Shown here: piece after piece, positions 1-8,445 of the stretch
Numbering within the stretch: the first letter of the stretch is position 1
Layout: each line of letters begins with the position of its first letter
Assembly: GCF_002251385.1 (NCBI RefSeq)
Contig: NZ_NPJJ01000030.1
Span: 1-64,000 of the forward strand
Reading direction: 5' to 3'
Origin: Prevotella sp. P5-108
Lineage (GTDB): Bacteria > Bacteroidota > Bacteroidia > Bacteroidales > Bacteroidaceae
DNA length: 64,000 bases
Made by a program: the position numbers and the translations under genes
The notes under the pieces: generated by a model
Seen by the model: only the letters and a program-made list of their open reading frames with translations
Told to the model about the DNA's origin: nothing
Databases searched by the model: none

Positions 1-2
1 CC

Positions 3-80
3 CCCAAGCAGACCGACGGCAAGCAACCCACACCCCCTCAACCCACTAATCAGGAAGACAATGAGAAAGACAAGAAATAA
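3..80 (+). CDS. Possible C-terminal tail of an upstream gene (partial)
   Basis: The third reading frame is open from the window edge to a TAA at 78-80 and encodes a hydrophilic tail rich in Lys, Gln, Pro and Asp with codons typical of the neighbours. It would overlap the start of the tamL-like gene by 20 bases, as in translationally coupled pairs. A TamB-type partner would be plausible beside TamL, but nothing in this short tail identifies it. A second frame also stops at 47-49, so the assignment of the frame is uncertain. Confidence 0.3.
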   Translation, partial: PKQTDGKQPTPPQPTNQEDNEKDKK

Positions 81-2400
81 GATGACCGCCGGCATGGCGC
101 TGGCTGTGGCGGCACTGATGGCGGCTGGCTGCTCCACCACCCGGGCGCTGCCCGAGGGCGAACAGCTCTTCACCGGGCTCAAGCCTATCGAGTATACCAA
201 CTACGAGCCGTGCCAGCATGCCGAAGACACCAAGATAGAGATGGAGTCGGTGCTTGCCTCTACGCCCAACGGCGCCCTCTTTGGCAGCAGCTACTACCGC
301 TCGCCGTTCCAACCCAAGCTGTGGGTATGGAACGCCTTCTCGCAGAGCAGCTCGCCCTTGGCGCGGTGGATTACGCGCGCCTTCGGAACCAAGCCCAAGC
401 TGATGAGCGAGGTCAACCCCGCCCTGCGCGTGTCGGTGGCCGAGAACCAACTGAAGAAGTACGGTTACTTCAACAGTCATGTCAGCGCCCAGGAGATTAC
501 CGGCTCCAACCCCAAGAAGGCCAAGGTGGCCTACACGGTGGATATGGGTCGTCTGTGGCGCTACGACTCTATCCAGTATGTGGGCTTCCCCACCCATGCC
601 GACAGCCTGCTCCACAGCGCCGACGACCAGGCGCTCATAGGCAGGGGCAACCCCTTCAGCGTGGCTTCGCTCGACCAGGAACGCCAGCGGCTCAGCACCC
701 TCTTCCGCACCCACGGCTACTATTACTATCAGCCCGGCTACGCCACCTATCTGGCTGACACCATCAACAAGCCGGGCCAGGTCGACGTAAGACTGCAGCT
801 GGCTGACAGTCTGTCGCCGCAGGTGATGCAGCAATGGCACATCGGCAACATCGGCATCGACTTCCGCCGACAGTTTGGCGACGTGCTGCAAGACTCCATC
901 CACTTCCGCCACCTCACCGCACGCTTCAACGGACGCCGCTCGCCCGTGCGTCTCGGTGCCATACTGCACGATGTCAAGCTGCGCCACGGCAGACTCTACA
1001 GCAGCGACGACGAGGCACAGACGATGAAGGCCATCCAGAACACGGGACTCTTCAGCTACAGCACCCTCAGATTTACGCCACGCGACAACGACACCCTCGA
1101 CCTGCAGCTCGACCTGGTGATGGACAAGCCCTACGACTTCTACATCGAAGCCAACGCCAAGGGCAAGACCACCGGACGCATGGGACCCGAGCTGGTGGCT
1201 GGTCTCGTCAAGCGCAACGCCTTCCGCGGCGGCGAGCGCCTCGACATCAATATCCACGGCTCCTACGAGATGCAGACAGGACACAGCGCCGAGGGCAGCC
1301 AGAGCGGCATCAAGTCGTATGAATATGGCGGCGACGTGGCTCTGGTCTTCCCCCGCATGCTCACCCTGCGCAGCCTCTTCACTCCCAACAAGATGCGCAT
1401 GCGCCGCATCGGACGCTGGTATCGCTACGGTGTGCCCACTACCACCATCAAGGCGTCCAAGAACGTGCTCCACCGTGGCGGGTACTTCAAGCGCCACGTG
1501 CTCTCGGGCGAACTTACCTACGCGTTCCAGTCGTCGCCACAGTCACGCCATCAGTTCAGCCCGCTCATACTGTCCTATGAGTACATGCAGCGTCAGACCC
1601 AGGCGTTTATCGACCTGCTGGAGCGCAACCCGTATCTCAGCGTGTCCATGCGCGACCAGTTTGTGCCCAAGATGTCCTATACCTATACCTACAACAGCCC
1701 TTCTACGATGCGCCACCCCATCAGCTGGGAGATAACTGCCAGCGAGGCGGGCAACCTGCTGGCTGCGGCGTATACCATGATGGGCGAACGATGGGCCGAG
1801 CGCAACAAGACGATGTTCAAAAACCCCTTCGCCCAGTTTGTCAAGCTCCAGACCGATTTTGTCAAGAAGTGGCGCGTCACCGACAAGTCGTCGCTGCTGG
1901 GCCACGTCAATGCCGGCGCCGTAATCAGTTATGGCAACGCGCAGAGTGCGCCCTATTATGAGCAGTTCTATATAGGCGGTGCCAACAGCGTGCGTGCCTT
2001 CAACGTGCGCAGCATCGGCCCAGGCCGTTACCATCCCAGCGACGCCAAGCTCTCGTACATCGAGCAGACGGGCGACCTGAAGATACTGGGCAACCTCGAA
2101 TACCGCCCGCAGCTCTGGGGCTCGCTCTACGGCGCCCTCTTCCTCGACGCCGGCAACGTGTGGTCACTGCGCGACAGCAGCAATCGCCCCGGCAGCAAGT
2201 TTGAAGCCCGCAACCTCTTCTCGCAGATGGCTGTGGGCACCGGTGTGGGTCTGCGCTACGATGTGGGCATCTTCGTGCTGCGCGTAGACTGGGGTATAGG
2301 TCTCCACGTGCCCTACGACACTGGCAAGAGCGGTTTCTATAATGTCAGCAGCTTTGCCGATGCGCAGAGCCTCCATCTGGCGGTGGGTTATCCGTTCTAA
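61..2400 (+). CDS. tamL: TamL-like BamA/TamA-family outer-membrane assembly lipoprotein
   Basis: This 779-residue protein is probably the Bacteroidota lipoprotein form of TamA, which helps insert or assemble outer-membrane proteins. The N-terminus is a lipoprotein signal (MRKTRNKMTAGMALAVAALM followed by AAGC), predicting acylation at Cys24. Residues of about 25-340 contain POTRA-like segments, and the C-terminal part (about 360-779) has alternating aromatic strands and ends in HLAVGYPF, a typical barrel terminus. The segment around 635-660 (EQFYIGGANSVRAFNVRSIG) matches the conserved GxxxVRGF-like loop of the Omp85 family, with RAF in place of RGF. An AGGAAG sequence lies just upstream of the ATG. 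Distinguishing TamL from a BamA paralogue rests on the lipobox. Confidence 0.85.
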   Translation: MRKTRNKMTAGMALAVAALMAAGCSTTRALPEGEQLFTGLKPIEYTNYEPCQHAEDTKIEMESVLASTPNGALFGSSYYRSPFQPKLWVWNAFSQSSSPLARWITRAFGTKPKLMSEVNPALRVSVAENQLKKYGYFNSHVSAQEITGSNPKKAKVAYTVDMGRLWRYDSIQYVGFPTHADSLLHSADDQALIGRGNPFSVASLDQERQRLSTLFRTHGYYYYQPGYATYLADTINKPGQVDVRLQLADSLSPQVMQQWHIGNIGIDFRRQFGDVLQDSIHFRHLTARFNGRRSPVRLGAILHDVKLRHGRLYSSDDEAQTMKAIQNTGLFSYSTLRFTPRDNDTLDLQLDLVMDKPYDFYIEANAKGKTTGRMGPELVAGLVKRNAFRGGERLDINIHGSYEMQTGHSAEGSQSGIKSYEYGGDVALVFPRMLTLRSLFTPNKMRMRRIGRWYRYGVPTTTIKASKNVLHRGGYFKRHVLSGELTYAFQSSPQSRHQFSPLILSYEYMQRQTQAFIDLLERNPYLSVSMRDQFVPKMSYTYTYNSPSTMRHPISWEITASEAGNLLAAAYTMMGERWAERNKTMFKNPFAQFVKLQTDFVKKWRVTDKSSLLGHVNAGAVISYGNAQSAPYYEQFYIGGANSVRAFNVRSIGPGRYHPSDAKLSYIEQTGDLKILGNLEYRPQLWGSLYGALFLDAGNVWSLRDSSNRPGSKFEARNLFSQMAVGTGVGLRYDVGIFVLRVDWGIGLHVPYDTGKSGFYNVSSFADAQSLHLAVGYPF

Positions 2401-2549
2401 TGGTCACATTATTCACCTCACTCGTCAGCAACCCCACCACTCTACAGCCCGTCGCCATCAATCTGCCACCGCCAGAGGATAGAGATGGCATCCCAAGACA
2501 ACCATAGGGCATACAGCCCCTACCTGCCACACGACGGCAGTTGCCACCT

Positions 2550-2596
2550 GAGGCGTCACCGACTTGCGCAATAATTGTGCAAACCAGTGACGCCTC
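2550..2596. terminator. Imperfect 22-bp stem hairpin, probable terminator
   Basis: The arms starting GAGGCGTCAC (2550) and ending GTGACGCCTC (2596) pair over 22 positions with about four mismatches around a short AT-rich turn. It lies 150 bp downstream of the tamL stop. No T-run follows, so a role as terminator is inferred from position and stem only. Confidence 0.4.
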
Positions 2597-2700
2597 ATGG
2601 GTATGGCTGCATACGGGATATACTCTCAACTATATGACTATCAATCATCATCGCCAGCAACACCGCCATCAATATTTTTTTGAAAATAATCAGAGAAAAA

Positions 2701-2732
2701 TTTGGCGGAATGAAAACCACTTCGTAAATTAG
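2701..2732 (+). promoter_or_regulatory. Degenerate Bacteroidota-type promoter of the C10 remnant
   Basis: TTTG at 2701-2704 is followed after 20 bp by TAAATTAG at 2725-2732, where the consensus would be TAnnTTTG. The changed third-last positions fit a promoter decaying together with the pseudogene it precedes. Confidence 0.35.
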
Positions 2733-2764
2733 CACACAAGAACATCAATTAAAAACCCAAAGAA

Positions 2765-3337
2765 ATGTATAAACAAGTATTTCTATTACTCCTTGCACCT
2801 TGGGAATGGTATATTAGCCTCCATGGAAACCCAAAGGGGGTGTACACCGCAAAGTTCTTAACGCATCTCGCACATTAAATAAATGTTATTTTCGAACCGG
2901 ATAATTCTGGAGGAACTATAAGGGGCGTTGCAGCAGTCCTCAACAAAAATGGCATAAAGGGCAAATTCGTTTCTGGGACAGGCTATATAAAAGACGAGAT
3001 TGACTTTGGATTACCCGTATTATTTGCCGCTGACAAAGAAAAATCAAACGAAGATGGTCACATGTGGTTAATTGATGGATATAAGTATGATATTGAGGAA
3101 TACGATGACATTTGGCGCTTTTTTGAAGACACTATCTACATAGACCCAAATGTTCCACGCGAAGGTACTATCATACGCGAACGTCGGCAAGTATATTGCA
3201 ACTATGGTTACCAAATGAATTGGGGATGGGATCTCAATGACTTTATCCATGCACGTGATGAGGATAACACTTATTATGCGATTGGTAATTTTAGACAATA
3301 TACCAAAAACTACTATTATTTCAGACGTGAACAATGA
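2765..3337 (+). pseudogene. Remnant of a C10-family (streptopain/interpain-like) cysteine protease
   Basis: The frame from the ATG at 2765 gives a signal-like start (MYKQVFLLLLA), then meets an in-frame TAA at 2876-2878; the same frame then stays open to 3337. The distal part carries GHMWLIDGYKY and, further on, YQMNWGWD, matching the His and Trp regions of C10 peptidases. The propeptide and the catalytic Cys segment are absent, so there is a large internal deletion as well as the stop. It is therefore very unlikely to make an active protease. It sits 29 bp upstream of a serpin gene, suggesting a former protease-inhibitor pair. The family call rests on the His-region motif and the MNWGW block. 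Confidence 0.75.
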
Positions 3338-3366
3338 CAATTATTAACATATAAAACGATACGATT

Positions 3367-4641
3367 ATGAAGAAGTGTTTTATTCTTGCGTGGTTGCTGT
3401 TGCCAGCCACATGGTTGCTCACAGGATGTACGGACAACATGGAGACAACTGCCCCCGAAGAGAAGACTACTGGTCTTGAGCCTATTCAGATGGAGTGCAG
3501 CAAGGTGCAGCAGACGCCATTTGCCAAGCAGAGCAACAAGTTTGCCAACAAGTTTTTCGCTACGGCAGCCAAGGAGGTCGAGGGCACAAACACCAACCTG
3601 TGTATATCGCCCATCAGTATGCAGTATATACTCTCTATCTACGCCAACGGCTTGGCTGACGAACAGGCGCAGAAGGTGGTGGACTTCCTGGATATGGGCA
3701 CACTGGACCAAGTCAACGAGAGCAGCCGTCAACTGCTGGCCCTTTTCAATGAGGACGACGAATATGTCAAAGTGGCAATGGTCAATGGACTGTGGCAACA
3801 GGCCAACAGCAAAGAGATAATCCCATCATTCGCCGAGAAGATACAGACATACTATCTGGCTGACACCAAAGAGACCAACTTCAAAGACCCACAGGCTGCC
3901 AAGAGTATGATAAACGGTTGGGTTGCCGACAAGACCGATGGCAGGATAACCGATGCTCACCTGAAAGTGGGCGACTATACGTTTACACAGAATGCATGGG
4001 TCAATGCCACATCCTTTGACGCCAAGTGGACTTATCCGTTCAACGCCCTGCATACCAAGAAGGACAGTTTCACCAACATAGACGGCACCGTGTCAGAAGT
4101 AGATATGATGGAAGCCAATGTAGGTATGGCCTTTGACTATTCCAATGAAGATGTCTATATCATGGAACTGCCTTATGGCAAAGGATACTACACTATGATG
4201 TTGGGAATACCGCGTAAAGCAGAGAAGCTGGACTCTATATGCGCCAATACCGACTGGTGGGCAGTTCACGAGCAGGCCCATCTCGCTCAGTTGGAACTCT
4301 ACATGCCCAGGTTCTCGATCTCTACAGACTTGACAACAATATTCAAGAATGAAGAGAATAGCGCTACTGGCATACTCAGTAAACTGGGATTGGACGAGTC
4401 TGTTGCCTACGCCGACATGGTAAAAGCCACAAAACCAGCACGCCAGATGTGGGGACTGTCACAAACTGCCATCATAGAGGTAGAGGAAAACGGAACCAAA
4501 GCCGTAACCTCCACATCTGGCAATGAAGGCATGTATATATCCCCTTACGTTCCGCGCAGGATAGACAAGCCCTTCTTTTTCGCTATCCGTGAGAATACAA
4601 CTGGCACCATCCTGTTTATGGGAAAGGTAGTACATCTCTAA
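3367..4641 (+). CDS. Lipoprotein serpin (serine protease inhibitor, family I4)
   Basis: This 424-residue protein is a serpin, a suicide inhibitor that traps proteases through a mobile loop. A lipobox (LLTGC) predicts anchoring at Cys21. The serpin core is recognisable by TNTNLCISPISMQYILSIYA (helix B region), NAWVNATSFDAKWTYPFN, and the C-terminal signature PFFFAIRENTTGTILFMGKV. The reactive loop hinge reads EENGTKAVTSTSG; counting from the hinge Glu puts P1 near Met-Tyr in EGMYIS, which would favour chymotrypsin- or elastase-like targets, an inference. The small residues of the hinge are mostly conserved, so it is probably inhibitory. It lies just behind the C10 protease remnant and ahead of a terminator hairpin. 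Codon use is slightly more AT-rich than the flanking core genes. Confidence 0.92.
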   Translation: MKKCFILAWLLLPATWLLTGCTDNMETTAPEEKTTGLEPIQMECSKVQQTPFAKQSNKFANKFFATAAKEVEGTNTNLCISPISMQYILSIYANGLADEQAQKVVDFLDMGTLDQVNESSRQLLALFNEDDEYVKVAMVNGLWQQANSKEIIPSFAEKIQTYYLADTKETNFKDPQAAKSMINGWVADKTDGRITDAHLKVGDYTFTQNAWVNATSFDAKWTYPFNALHTKKDSFTNIDGTVSEVDMMEANVGMAFDYSNEDVYIMELPYGKGYYTMMLGIPRKAEKLDSICANTDWWAVHEQAHLAQLELYMPRFSISTDLTTIFKNEENSATGILSKLGLDESVAYADMVKATKPARQMWGLSQTAIIEVEENGTKAVTSTSGNEGMYISPYVPRRIDKPFFFAIRENTTGTILFMGKVVHL

Positions 4642-4671
4642 GACAACACGCGTGACAACACGCGACAACTC

Positions 4672-4719
4672 AAGCGGCCCGCAACCGAGAGCTATCACAC
4701 TCACGGTTGTGGGCCGCTT
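4672..4719. terminator. Hairpin terminator after the serpin gene
   Basis: Arms AAGCGGCCCGCAACCG and CGGTTGTGGGCCGCTT pair over 16 bp with one mismatch, 30 bp past the serpin stop. There is no clear T-run after it. Confidence 0.6.
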
Positions 4720-4821
4720 AGCCTATACAAGGGAAACCACCACGGCCAAAGCGGGCATAAGTTTTTGGATGCCAACAATAAAAAAAACGGCGAAAACGAC
4801 CATTATGTTGAATAAAATGAG

Positions 4822-4829
4822 TAATTTTG
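4822..4829 (+). promoter_or_regulatory. -7 element TAATTTTG of the sigma-54 activator gene
   Basis: TAATTTTG ends only seven bases before the ATG at 4837, so the transcript would be leaderless or have a very short leader. No good -33 TTTG is seen at the usual distance. Confidence 0.5.
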
Positions 4830-4836
4830 TACTCCA

Positions 4837-6042
4837 ATGGACACTTCTGAACTGCAAAAGATAAAGCAACGGTATAATGTTGTCGGCAACAGCGACGGGC
4901 TCAACCGTGCACTCGACATCGCCCTGCAGGTAGCCCCAACCGACCTGTCGGTACTCATCGTGGGCGAAAGCGGTGTGGGTAAGGAGATTATACCCCGCAT
5001 CATCCACGACAACTCCCCCCGACGCAAGGAGAAATACTTTGCCATCAACTGTGGCTCCATCCCCGAGGGAACGATAGACAGCGAGCTCTTCGGACATGAG
5101 AAGGGGTCGTTTACCGGCGCCATAGGCGAGAGCGAAGGCTATTTCGGCACCGCCGACGGCGGCACCATCTTCCTGGACGAGGTGGGCGAGCTGCCCATAG
5201 CCACCCAGGCACGATTGCTGCGTGTGCTCGAGACGGGCGAATATATCCGCGTGGGCGGTCAGAAAATCATGAAGACCAACGTGCGCATCGTGGCCGCCAC
5301 CAATGTCAACATGCGCAAGGCCATCAGCGAAGGCAAGTTCCGCGAAGACCTCTACTATCGCCTCAACACCATCCCCATCCAGATGCCGCCACTGCGCGAG
5401 CGCGGCCAGGACATCCCCCTGCTCTTCCGCCTCTTCGCCCTGCAGACGGCAGAGAAGTACAAGCTGCCCAAAATAACGCTCACCGACAAGGCCAAGCTCC
5501 TGCTGATGCAATACAAGTGGCCCGGCAACGTGAGACAGCTCAAGAACATCACCGAGCAAATCTCTGTGCTCAGCGAGAAGCGCGAGATAGACGCCGAGAC
5601 ACTGTCGCAGTTTATCCCGCAAGACCCAGAGAGTACCGAGCTTGCCACTGTCGAAAAGGCAGGCAAGCACTCCTACGAGAGCGAGCGCGAACTATTATAT
5701 AAGGTATTATACGAGCTGCGCGGCAATGTGACCGAGCTGAAGAAGGAGATAGACGCGCTCAAGAAGCAACTGGGAGAGCACGGCACGATGACCGCCCAGC
5801 AATACGGCCACTCGCTCCCACACATCGCCAACGGACAGATGGCGACAGTACAGGCAGAAGACGCGGTGGCAGAAGAGATAAAAAACGAACCCGCAGAGCC
5901 CATGACGCGCGAAGAGCACGACAAAAAGGAAATAATGGAAGCACTGGAAAAGGCCAACGGCCGACGACGCGAAGCTGCCATAGCCCTGGGCATCTCAGAC
6001 CGTACACTCTACCGCAGACTCAAACAATACGGACTCGACTAA
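4837..6042 (+). CDS. Sigma-54-dependent transcriptional activator (AAA+ / Fis-type HTH)
   Basis: This 401-residue regulator activates sigma-54 (RpoN) promoters by ATP-driven remodelling. Visible parts are the Walker A GESGVGKE (about residues 46-53), the sigma-54 contact loop as GSFTGA rather than GAFTGA (about 89-94), Walker B GGTIFLDEVGELP (about 108-120), a VAATN sensor motif, and a C-terminal Fis-like helix-turn-helix (GRRREAAIALGISDRTLYRR). No receiver, GAF or PAS domain precedes the ATPase, so its input signal is not evident. A Gln/Glu-rich linker with a possible coiled coil occupies about 285-350. It is followed 3 bp later by lptE, so it is probably co-transcribed with an envelope gene; a link to envelope control is inference. 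Confidence 0.92.
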   Translation: MDTSELQKIKQRYNVVGNSDGLNRALDIALQVAPTDLSVLIVGESGVGKEIIPRIIHDNSPRRKEKYFAINCGSIPEGTIDSELFGHEKGSFTGAIGESEGYFGTADGGTIFLDEVGELPIATQARLLRVLETGEYIRVGGQKIMKTNVRIVAATNVNMRKAISEGKFREDLYYRLNTIPIQMPPLRERGQDIPLLFRLFALQTAEKYKLPKITLTDKAKLLLMQYKWPGNVRQLKNITEQISVLSEKREIDAETLSQFIPQDPESTELATVEKAGKHSYESERELLYKVLYELRGNVTELKKEIDALKKQLGEHGTMTAQQYGHSLPHIANGQMATVQAEDAVAEEIKNEPAEPMTREEHDKKEIMEALEKANGRRREAAIALGISDRTLYRRLKQYGLD

Positions 6043-6045
6043 ACG

Positions 6046-6576
6046 ATGACAATGAAGAAAAAACTCATATACATACACCTCGCACTGATGGCATTCGTGC
6101 TGACCACCATCACCGCGTGCGCCTTCAAAGGCTACAAGTTCAACGGTGCCAGCATAGACTACACCAAGACCAAGACCATACAAATCAACGATTTTCCCAT
6201 ACGCAGCAGTTATGTATGGGGACCCATGGGCCCTCTGTTCAACAACGCCCTCAAAGACGAATTTGCCAACCATACCCGTCTGGTACAGGTCAAGCGCAAC
6301 GGCGATCTCAAGATAGAGGGAGAAATCATACAATACACGCAACGCAACAAGTCGGTGTCGAGCGAAGGTTACTCAGCACAGGTAGAGCTCACCATGACCG
6401 TCAGCGTAAGGTTTACCAACAACGTGAACCACAAGGAAGACTTTGAACGTCAGTTCTCAGCCTCGCAGACATACGAGTCGACCCAAAACCTGAACTCGGT
6501 ACAGGAAGAACTGGTCACCCAGATGACCAAGGACCTCGTAGAACAGATATTCAACGCCACCGTGGCCAACTGGTAA
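6046..6576 (+). CDS. lptE: LptE-like LPS-assembly lipoprotein
   Basis: This 176-residue lipoprotein resembles the Bacteroidota LptE family, which plugs and helps fold LptD during lipopolysaccharide export. The signal ends in a lipobox (TTITAC), placing the acylated Cys near residue 25. The following sequence FKGYKFNGASIDYTKTKTIQ and the downstream strands (KIEGEIIQYTQ, LTMTVSVRFTN) fit the family, as does the length. It follows the sigma-54 activator by 3 bp and precedes the TPR-like gene by 21 bp, forming an operon that runs to secG. An alternative start is the Met at codon 3. Confidence 0.82.
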   Translation: MTMKKKLIYIHLALMAFVLTTITACAFKGYKFNGASIDYTKTKTIQINDFPIRSSYVWGPMGPLFNNALKDEFANHTRLVQVKRNGDLKIEGEIIQYTQRNKSVSSEGYSAQVELTMTVSVRFTNNVNHKEDFERQFSASQTYESTQNLNSVQEELVTQMTKDLVEQIFNATVANW

Positions 6577-6597
6577 ACCACCCCAACCACCACAGAT

Positions 6598-7356
6598 ATG
6601 CAACTGGACTTAGAGCAACTCATCAAGCATCCGCAGACTATGGACAAGGAGACCCTGTACGACCTCCGAAGCCTCATTGCGCTCTATCCCTACTTCCAGA
6701 CCGCACGTCTGCTGATGCTGCAAAACCTCTACATCCTGCACGATCCCTCGTTTGATGAAGAACTGCGCAAGGCAGCCATATACATCACCGACCGCAAGAT
6801 GATATTCAGGCTGATAGAGGCAGCACACTACAAGCTCAAAAGTGCCACCACCGACAACAGCCAGACAAAGAACGCCCCAGGCGCCGACCGCACCATCTCG
6901 CTCATTGACAACTTTCTGGACACCATCCCCGCCACCGATGAGGAAGAGCCGAAGAAGAAGAAACGCAAGCCAACGGCTGCCGACGCAGCGATAGACTACG
7001 TGAGCTTCCTGCTCGACACCGAGAGCGAAGACGAAGAGAGCCCCGAGGCTCCGCTGATGAAAGGACAGTCGCTCATAGACGACTTCATCAACAACGACAA
7101 GGGCAAGATAGAACTCAAGGAAGAACCTGAGTATGTGCCAGAAAGCAATGACACAAAAGACAGCGAAAATATGGTGGACGGAAGCTACTGCACCGAGACT
7201 TTGGCACGAATTTACATCCAACAAGGCCGTTTTGAGAAGGCTTTGGAAATAATTACGCGCTTAAATTTGATTTTTCCAAAAAAAAATGCTTACTTTGCAG
7301 ACCAAATACGGTTCTTGGAGAAGCTGATACTGAACAGCAAGGCCAAAAAGCCATAA
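6598..7356 (+). CDS. Conserved hypothetical protein with TPR-like C-terminus
   Basis: The 252-residue product has no signal peptide. The first 80 residues (MQLDLEQLIKHPQTMDKETL and on) look helical, a central stretch of about 100-190 is acidic and lysine-rich and probably disordered (EEEPKKKKRKP), and the C-terminus (TLARIYIQQGRFEKALEIIT) is a single TPR-like helical pair. Its place between lptE and secG suggests an envelope or secretion role, but no function can be assigned. The secG promoter lies inside its 3' end, which locally forces AT-rich codons. Confidence 0.8.
   Translation: MQLDLEQLIKHPQTMDKETLYDLRSLIALYPYFQTARLLMLQNLYILHDPSFDEELRKAAIYITDRKMIFRLIEAAHYKLKSATTDNSQTKNAPGADRTISLIDNFLDTIPATDEEEPKKKKRKPTAADAAIDYVSFLLDTESEDEESPEAPLMKGQSLIDDFINNDKGKIELKEEPEYVPESNDTKDSENMVDGSYCTETLARIYIQQGRFEKALEIITRLNLIFPKKNAYFADQIRFLEKLILNSKAKKP
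7266..7297 (+). promoter_or_regulatory. Internal promoter for secG
   Basis: TTTG (7266-7269), a 20-bp spacer and TTACTTTG (7290-7297) match the Bacteroidota promoter pattern. It lies inside the upstream coding region, in a run unusually rich in A and T, 100 bp before the secG start, so secG can be expressed independently of the operon. Confidence 0.6.
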
Positions 7357-7395
7357 GATATAGAGCAAATAATAACAAAAAAAATAAACAACAAG

Positions 7396-7770
7396 ATGAT
7401 TTACACATTATTCGTAGTACTTATCGTACTGGTATCTATCCTGATGATTGGCATCGTGCTCATCCAGGAGTCTAAGGGAGGAGGTCTCTCTTCACAGTTC
7501 TCTTCTTCCAACCAATTCATGGGTGTTCGCAAGACTACCGACCTGGTAGAGAAAATCACATGGGGTCTGGCCGCCGTTATGGTTGTCATCAGCGTAATCT
7601 GCGCCCACACCGCTCCCAAGGCCATCACCGAGGAAAGCGTAATGGAGAAGGCAGCTACCCAGACAGAGACTACCAATCCTACCAACATGCCTGGCTTCGG
7701 CGCAACCCAGCCTACCAAGGGCAATACCCAGCAGGCTCCCGCTGCCCCCGCAGCCGAGAACAACAAGTAA
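7396..7770 (+). CDS. secG: Preprotein translocase subunit SecG
   Basis: This 124-residue inner-membrane protein is the SecG subunit of the SecYEG channel. It has two hydrophobic helices (about residues 2-20 and 56-73) joined by the diagnostic loop ESKGGGLSSQFSSSNQFMG. The C-terminal tail (about 80-124) is Thr-, Pro-, Ala- and Gln-rich and low in complexity, as is common in this phylum. The gene has its own promoter within the previous gene and a terminator 25 bp after its stop. Confidence 0.95.
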   Translation: MIYTLFVVLIVLVSILMIGIVLIQESKGGGLSSQFSSSNQFMGVRKTTDLVEKITWGLAAVMVVISVICAHTAPKAITEESVMEKAATQTETTNPTNMPGFGATQPTKGNTQQAPAAPAAENNK

Positions 7771-7794
7771 GAGTTACCAAAGGTACGCAATATG

Positions 7795-7827
7795 AGCCCG
7801 TTCTGCCCGACGCAGAGCGGGCTTTAT
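7795..7827 (+). terminator. Terminator of secG
   Basis: Arms AGCCCGTTCTG and CAGAGCGGGCT (one mismatch) are followed by TTATT, 25 bp after the secG stop. Confidence 0.75.
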
Positions 7828-7934
7828 TGTAGCCGTCCACGCCGACGGGCGCAAGAGAAGGCTCAGCCTCCAGGCTGCGCAGCCCCCGTGGAAGCAGAAA
7901 ATACAAGGCGGCGCGAAAAATAATGGGCAAAAAA

Positions 7935-7966
7935 TTTGCAGGAAACAAATATTTCCATTACCTTTG
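7935..7966 (+). promoter_or_regulatory. Promoter of tRNA-His
   Basis: TTTG at 7935-7938, a 20-bp spacer and TACCTTTG at 7959-7966 form a consensus Bacteroidota promoter 30 bp before the tRNA. Confidence 0.75.
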
Positions 7967-7996
7967 CACTCGCTTAATGAGATTAAGCTCTAAATG

Positions 7997-8070
7997 GTGG
8001 CTGTAGTTCAGTTGGTTAGAGCGTCAGATTGTGGTTCTGAATGTCGTGGGTTCGAGTCCCATCTGCCACC
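7997..8070 (+). tRNA. tRNA-His (anticodon GTG)
   Basis: A cloverleaf can be drawn: acceptor GTGGCTG, D arm GTTC/GAGC, anticodon stem TCAGA/TCTGA with loop TTGTGGT, T arm GTGGG-TTCGAGT-CCCAT, 3' acceptor strand CTGCCAC with discriminator C. The base before position 1 is G, as required for tRNA-His identity. CCA is not encoded. The acceptor stem has a T-T opposition at pair 6-67, which is unusual. Confidence 0.95.
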
Positions 8071-8076
8071 CATAAG

Positions 8077-8103
8077 AAGCAGTTCTTCGGAACTGCTTTT
8101 TTT
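8077..8103 (+). terminator. Terminator of tRNA-His
   Basis: A perfect 9-bp stem AAGCAGTTC/GAACTGCTT closes a TTCG tetraloop and is followed by a T-run. Confidence 0.92.
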
Positions 8104-8130
8104 GTTTCCCCCAATCAGCCAAGCACGCAG

Positions 8131-8280
8131 CCAAGCCCATCCCACGCACTACCAACATCATCTCACGCATTGCCGAGCACATCCCACGCACAGCCAAGCA
8201 CATCCCGCGCACAGCCGAGCCCATCTCACGCACTACCAACATCATCCCACGCATTGCCGAACCCATCCCGTTTACATCCA
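8131..8280. repeat. Degenerate tandem repeat, unit about 21 bp (array A)
   Basis: About six units of the form CCCATCCCACGCACTACCAA follow each other with substitutions and occasional one-base length changes (CACATCCCACGCACAGCCAAG, CACATCCCGCGCACAGCCGAG and so on). Because the unit is near a multiple of three, frames on both strands stay open and show seven-residue repeats; no start, lead promoter or codon bias supports a gene. Confidence 0.75.
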
Positions 8281-8336
8281 AGCCCCTACTCCGTCCCACC
8301 GCCATCGTCCCCGCAAGACGCGGAAGCACCCCACCC

Positions 8337-8420
8337 CGCCTGGAGCACATCCCAGCGAAGCTGGAGGGTACCTTGGCAAAGCTGGAGGGCGTCCCGGCAA
8401 AACTGGAGGGTACCTCCACG
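8337..8420. repeat. Tandem repeat of exactly 21 bp (array B)
   Basis: Four head-to-tail 21-bp units begin at 8337, 8358, 8379 and 8400; the last three share AAGCTGGAGGG or AAACTGGAGGG. The unit sequence differs from array A though the period is the same. Confidence 0.8.
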
Positions 8421-8445
8421 CAGCTGCTGACCACCTCGGGCGACG

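Larger units (their letters stand above)
2401..2764. other. Intergenic region with long hairpin and decayed promoter
   Basis: This stretch has no convincing gene; short open frames here lack codon bias. It holds an imperfect hairpin at 2550-2596 and, at its right end, promoter-like elements in front of the C10 protease remnant. Base composition becomes AT-rich from about 2640 on. Confidence 0.6.

Noticed and set aside
46..1497. Long open frame on the minus strand opposite tamL (483 codons)
   Set aside because: Mirror of GC-rich codon use in tamL; low-complexity Val/Ala/His/Leu composition and no motif.
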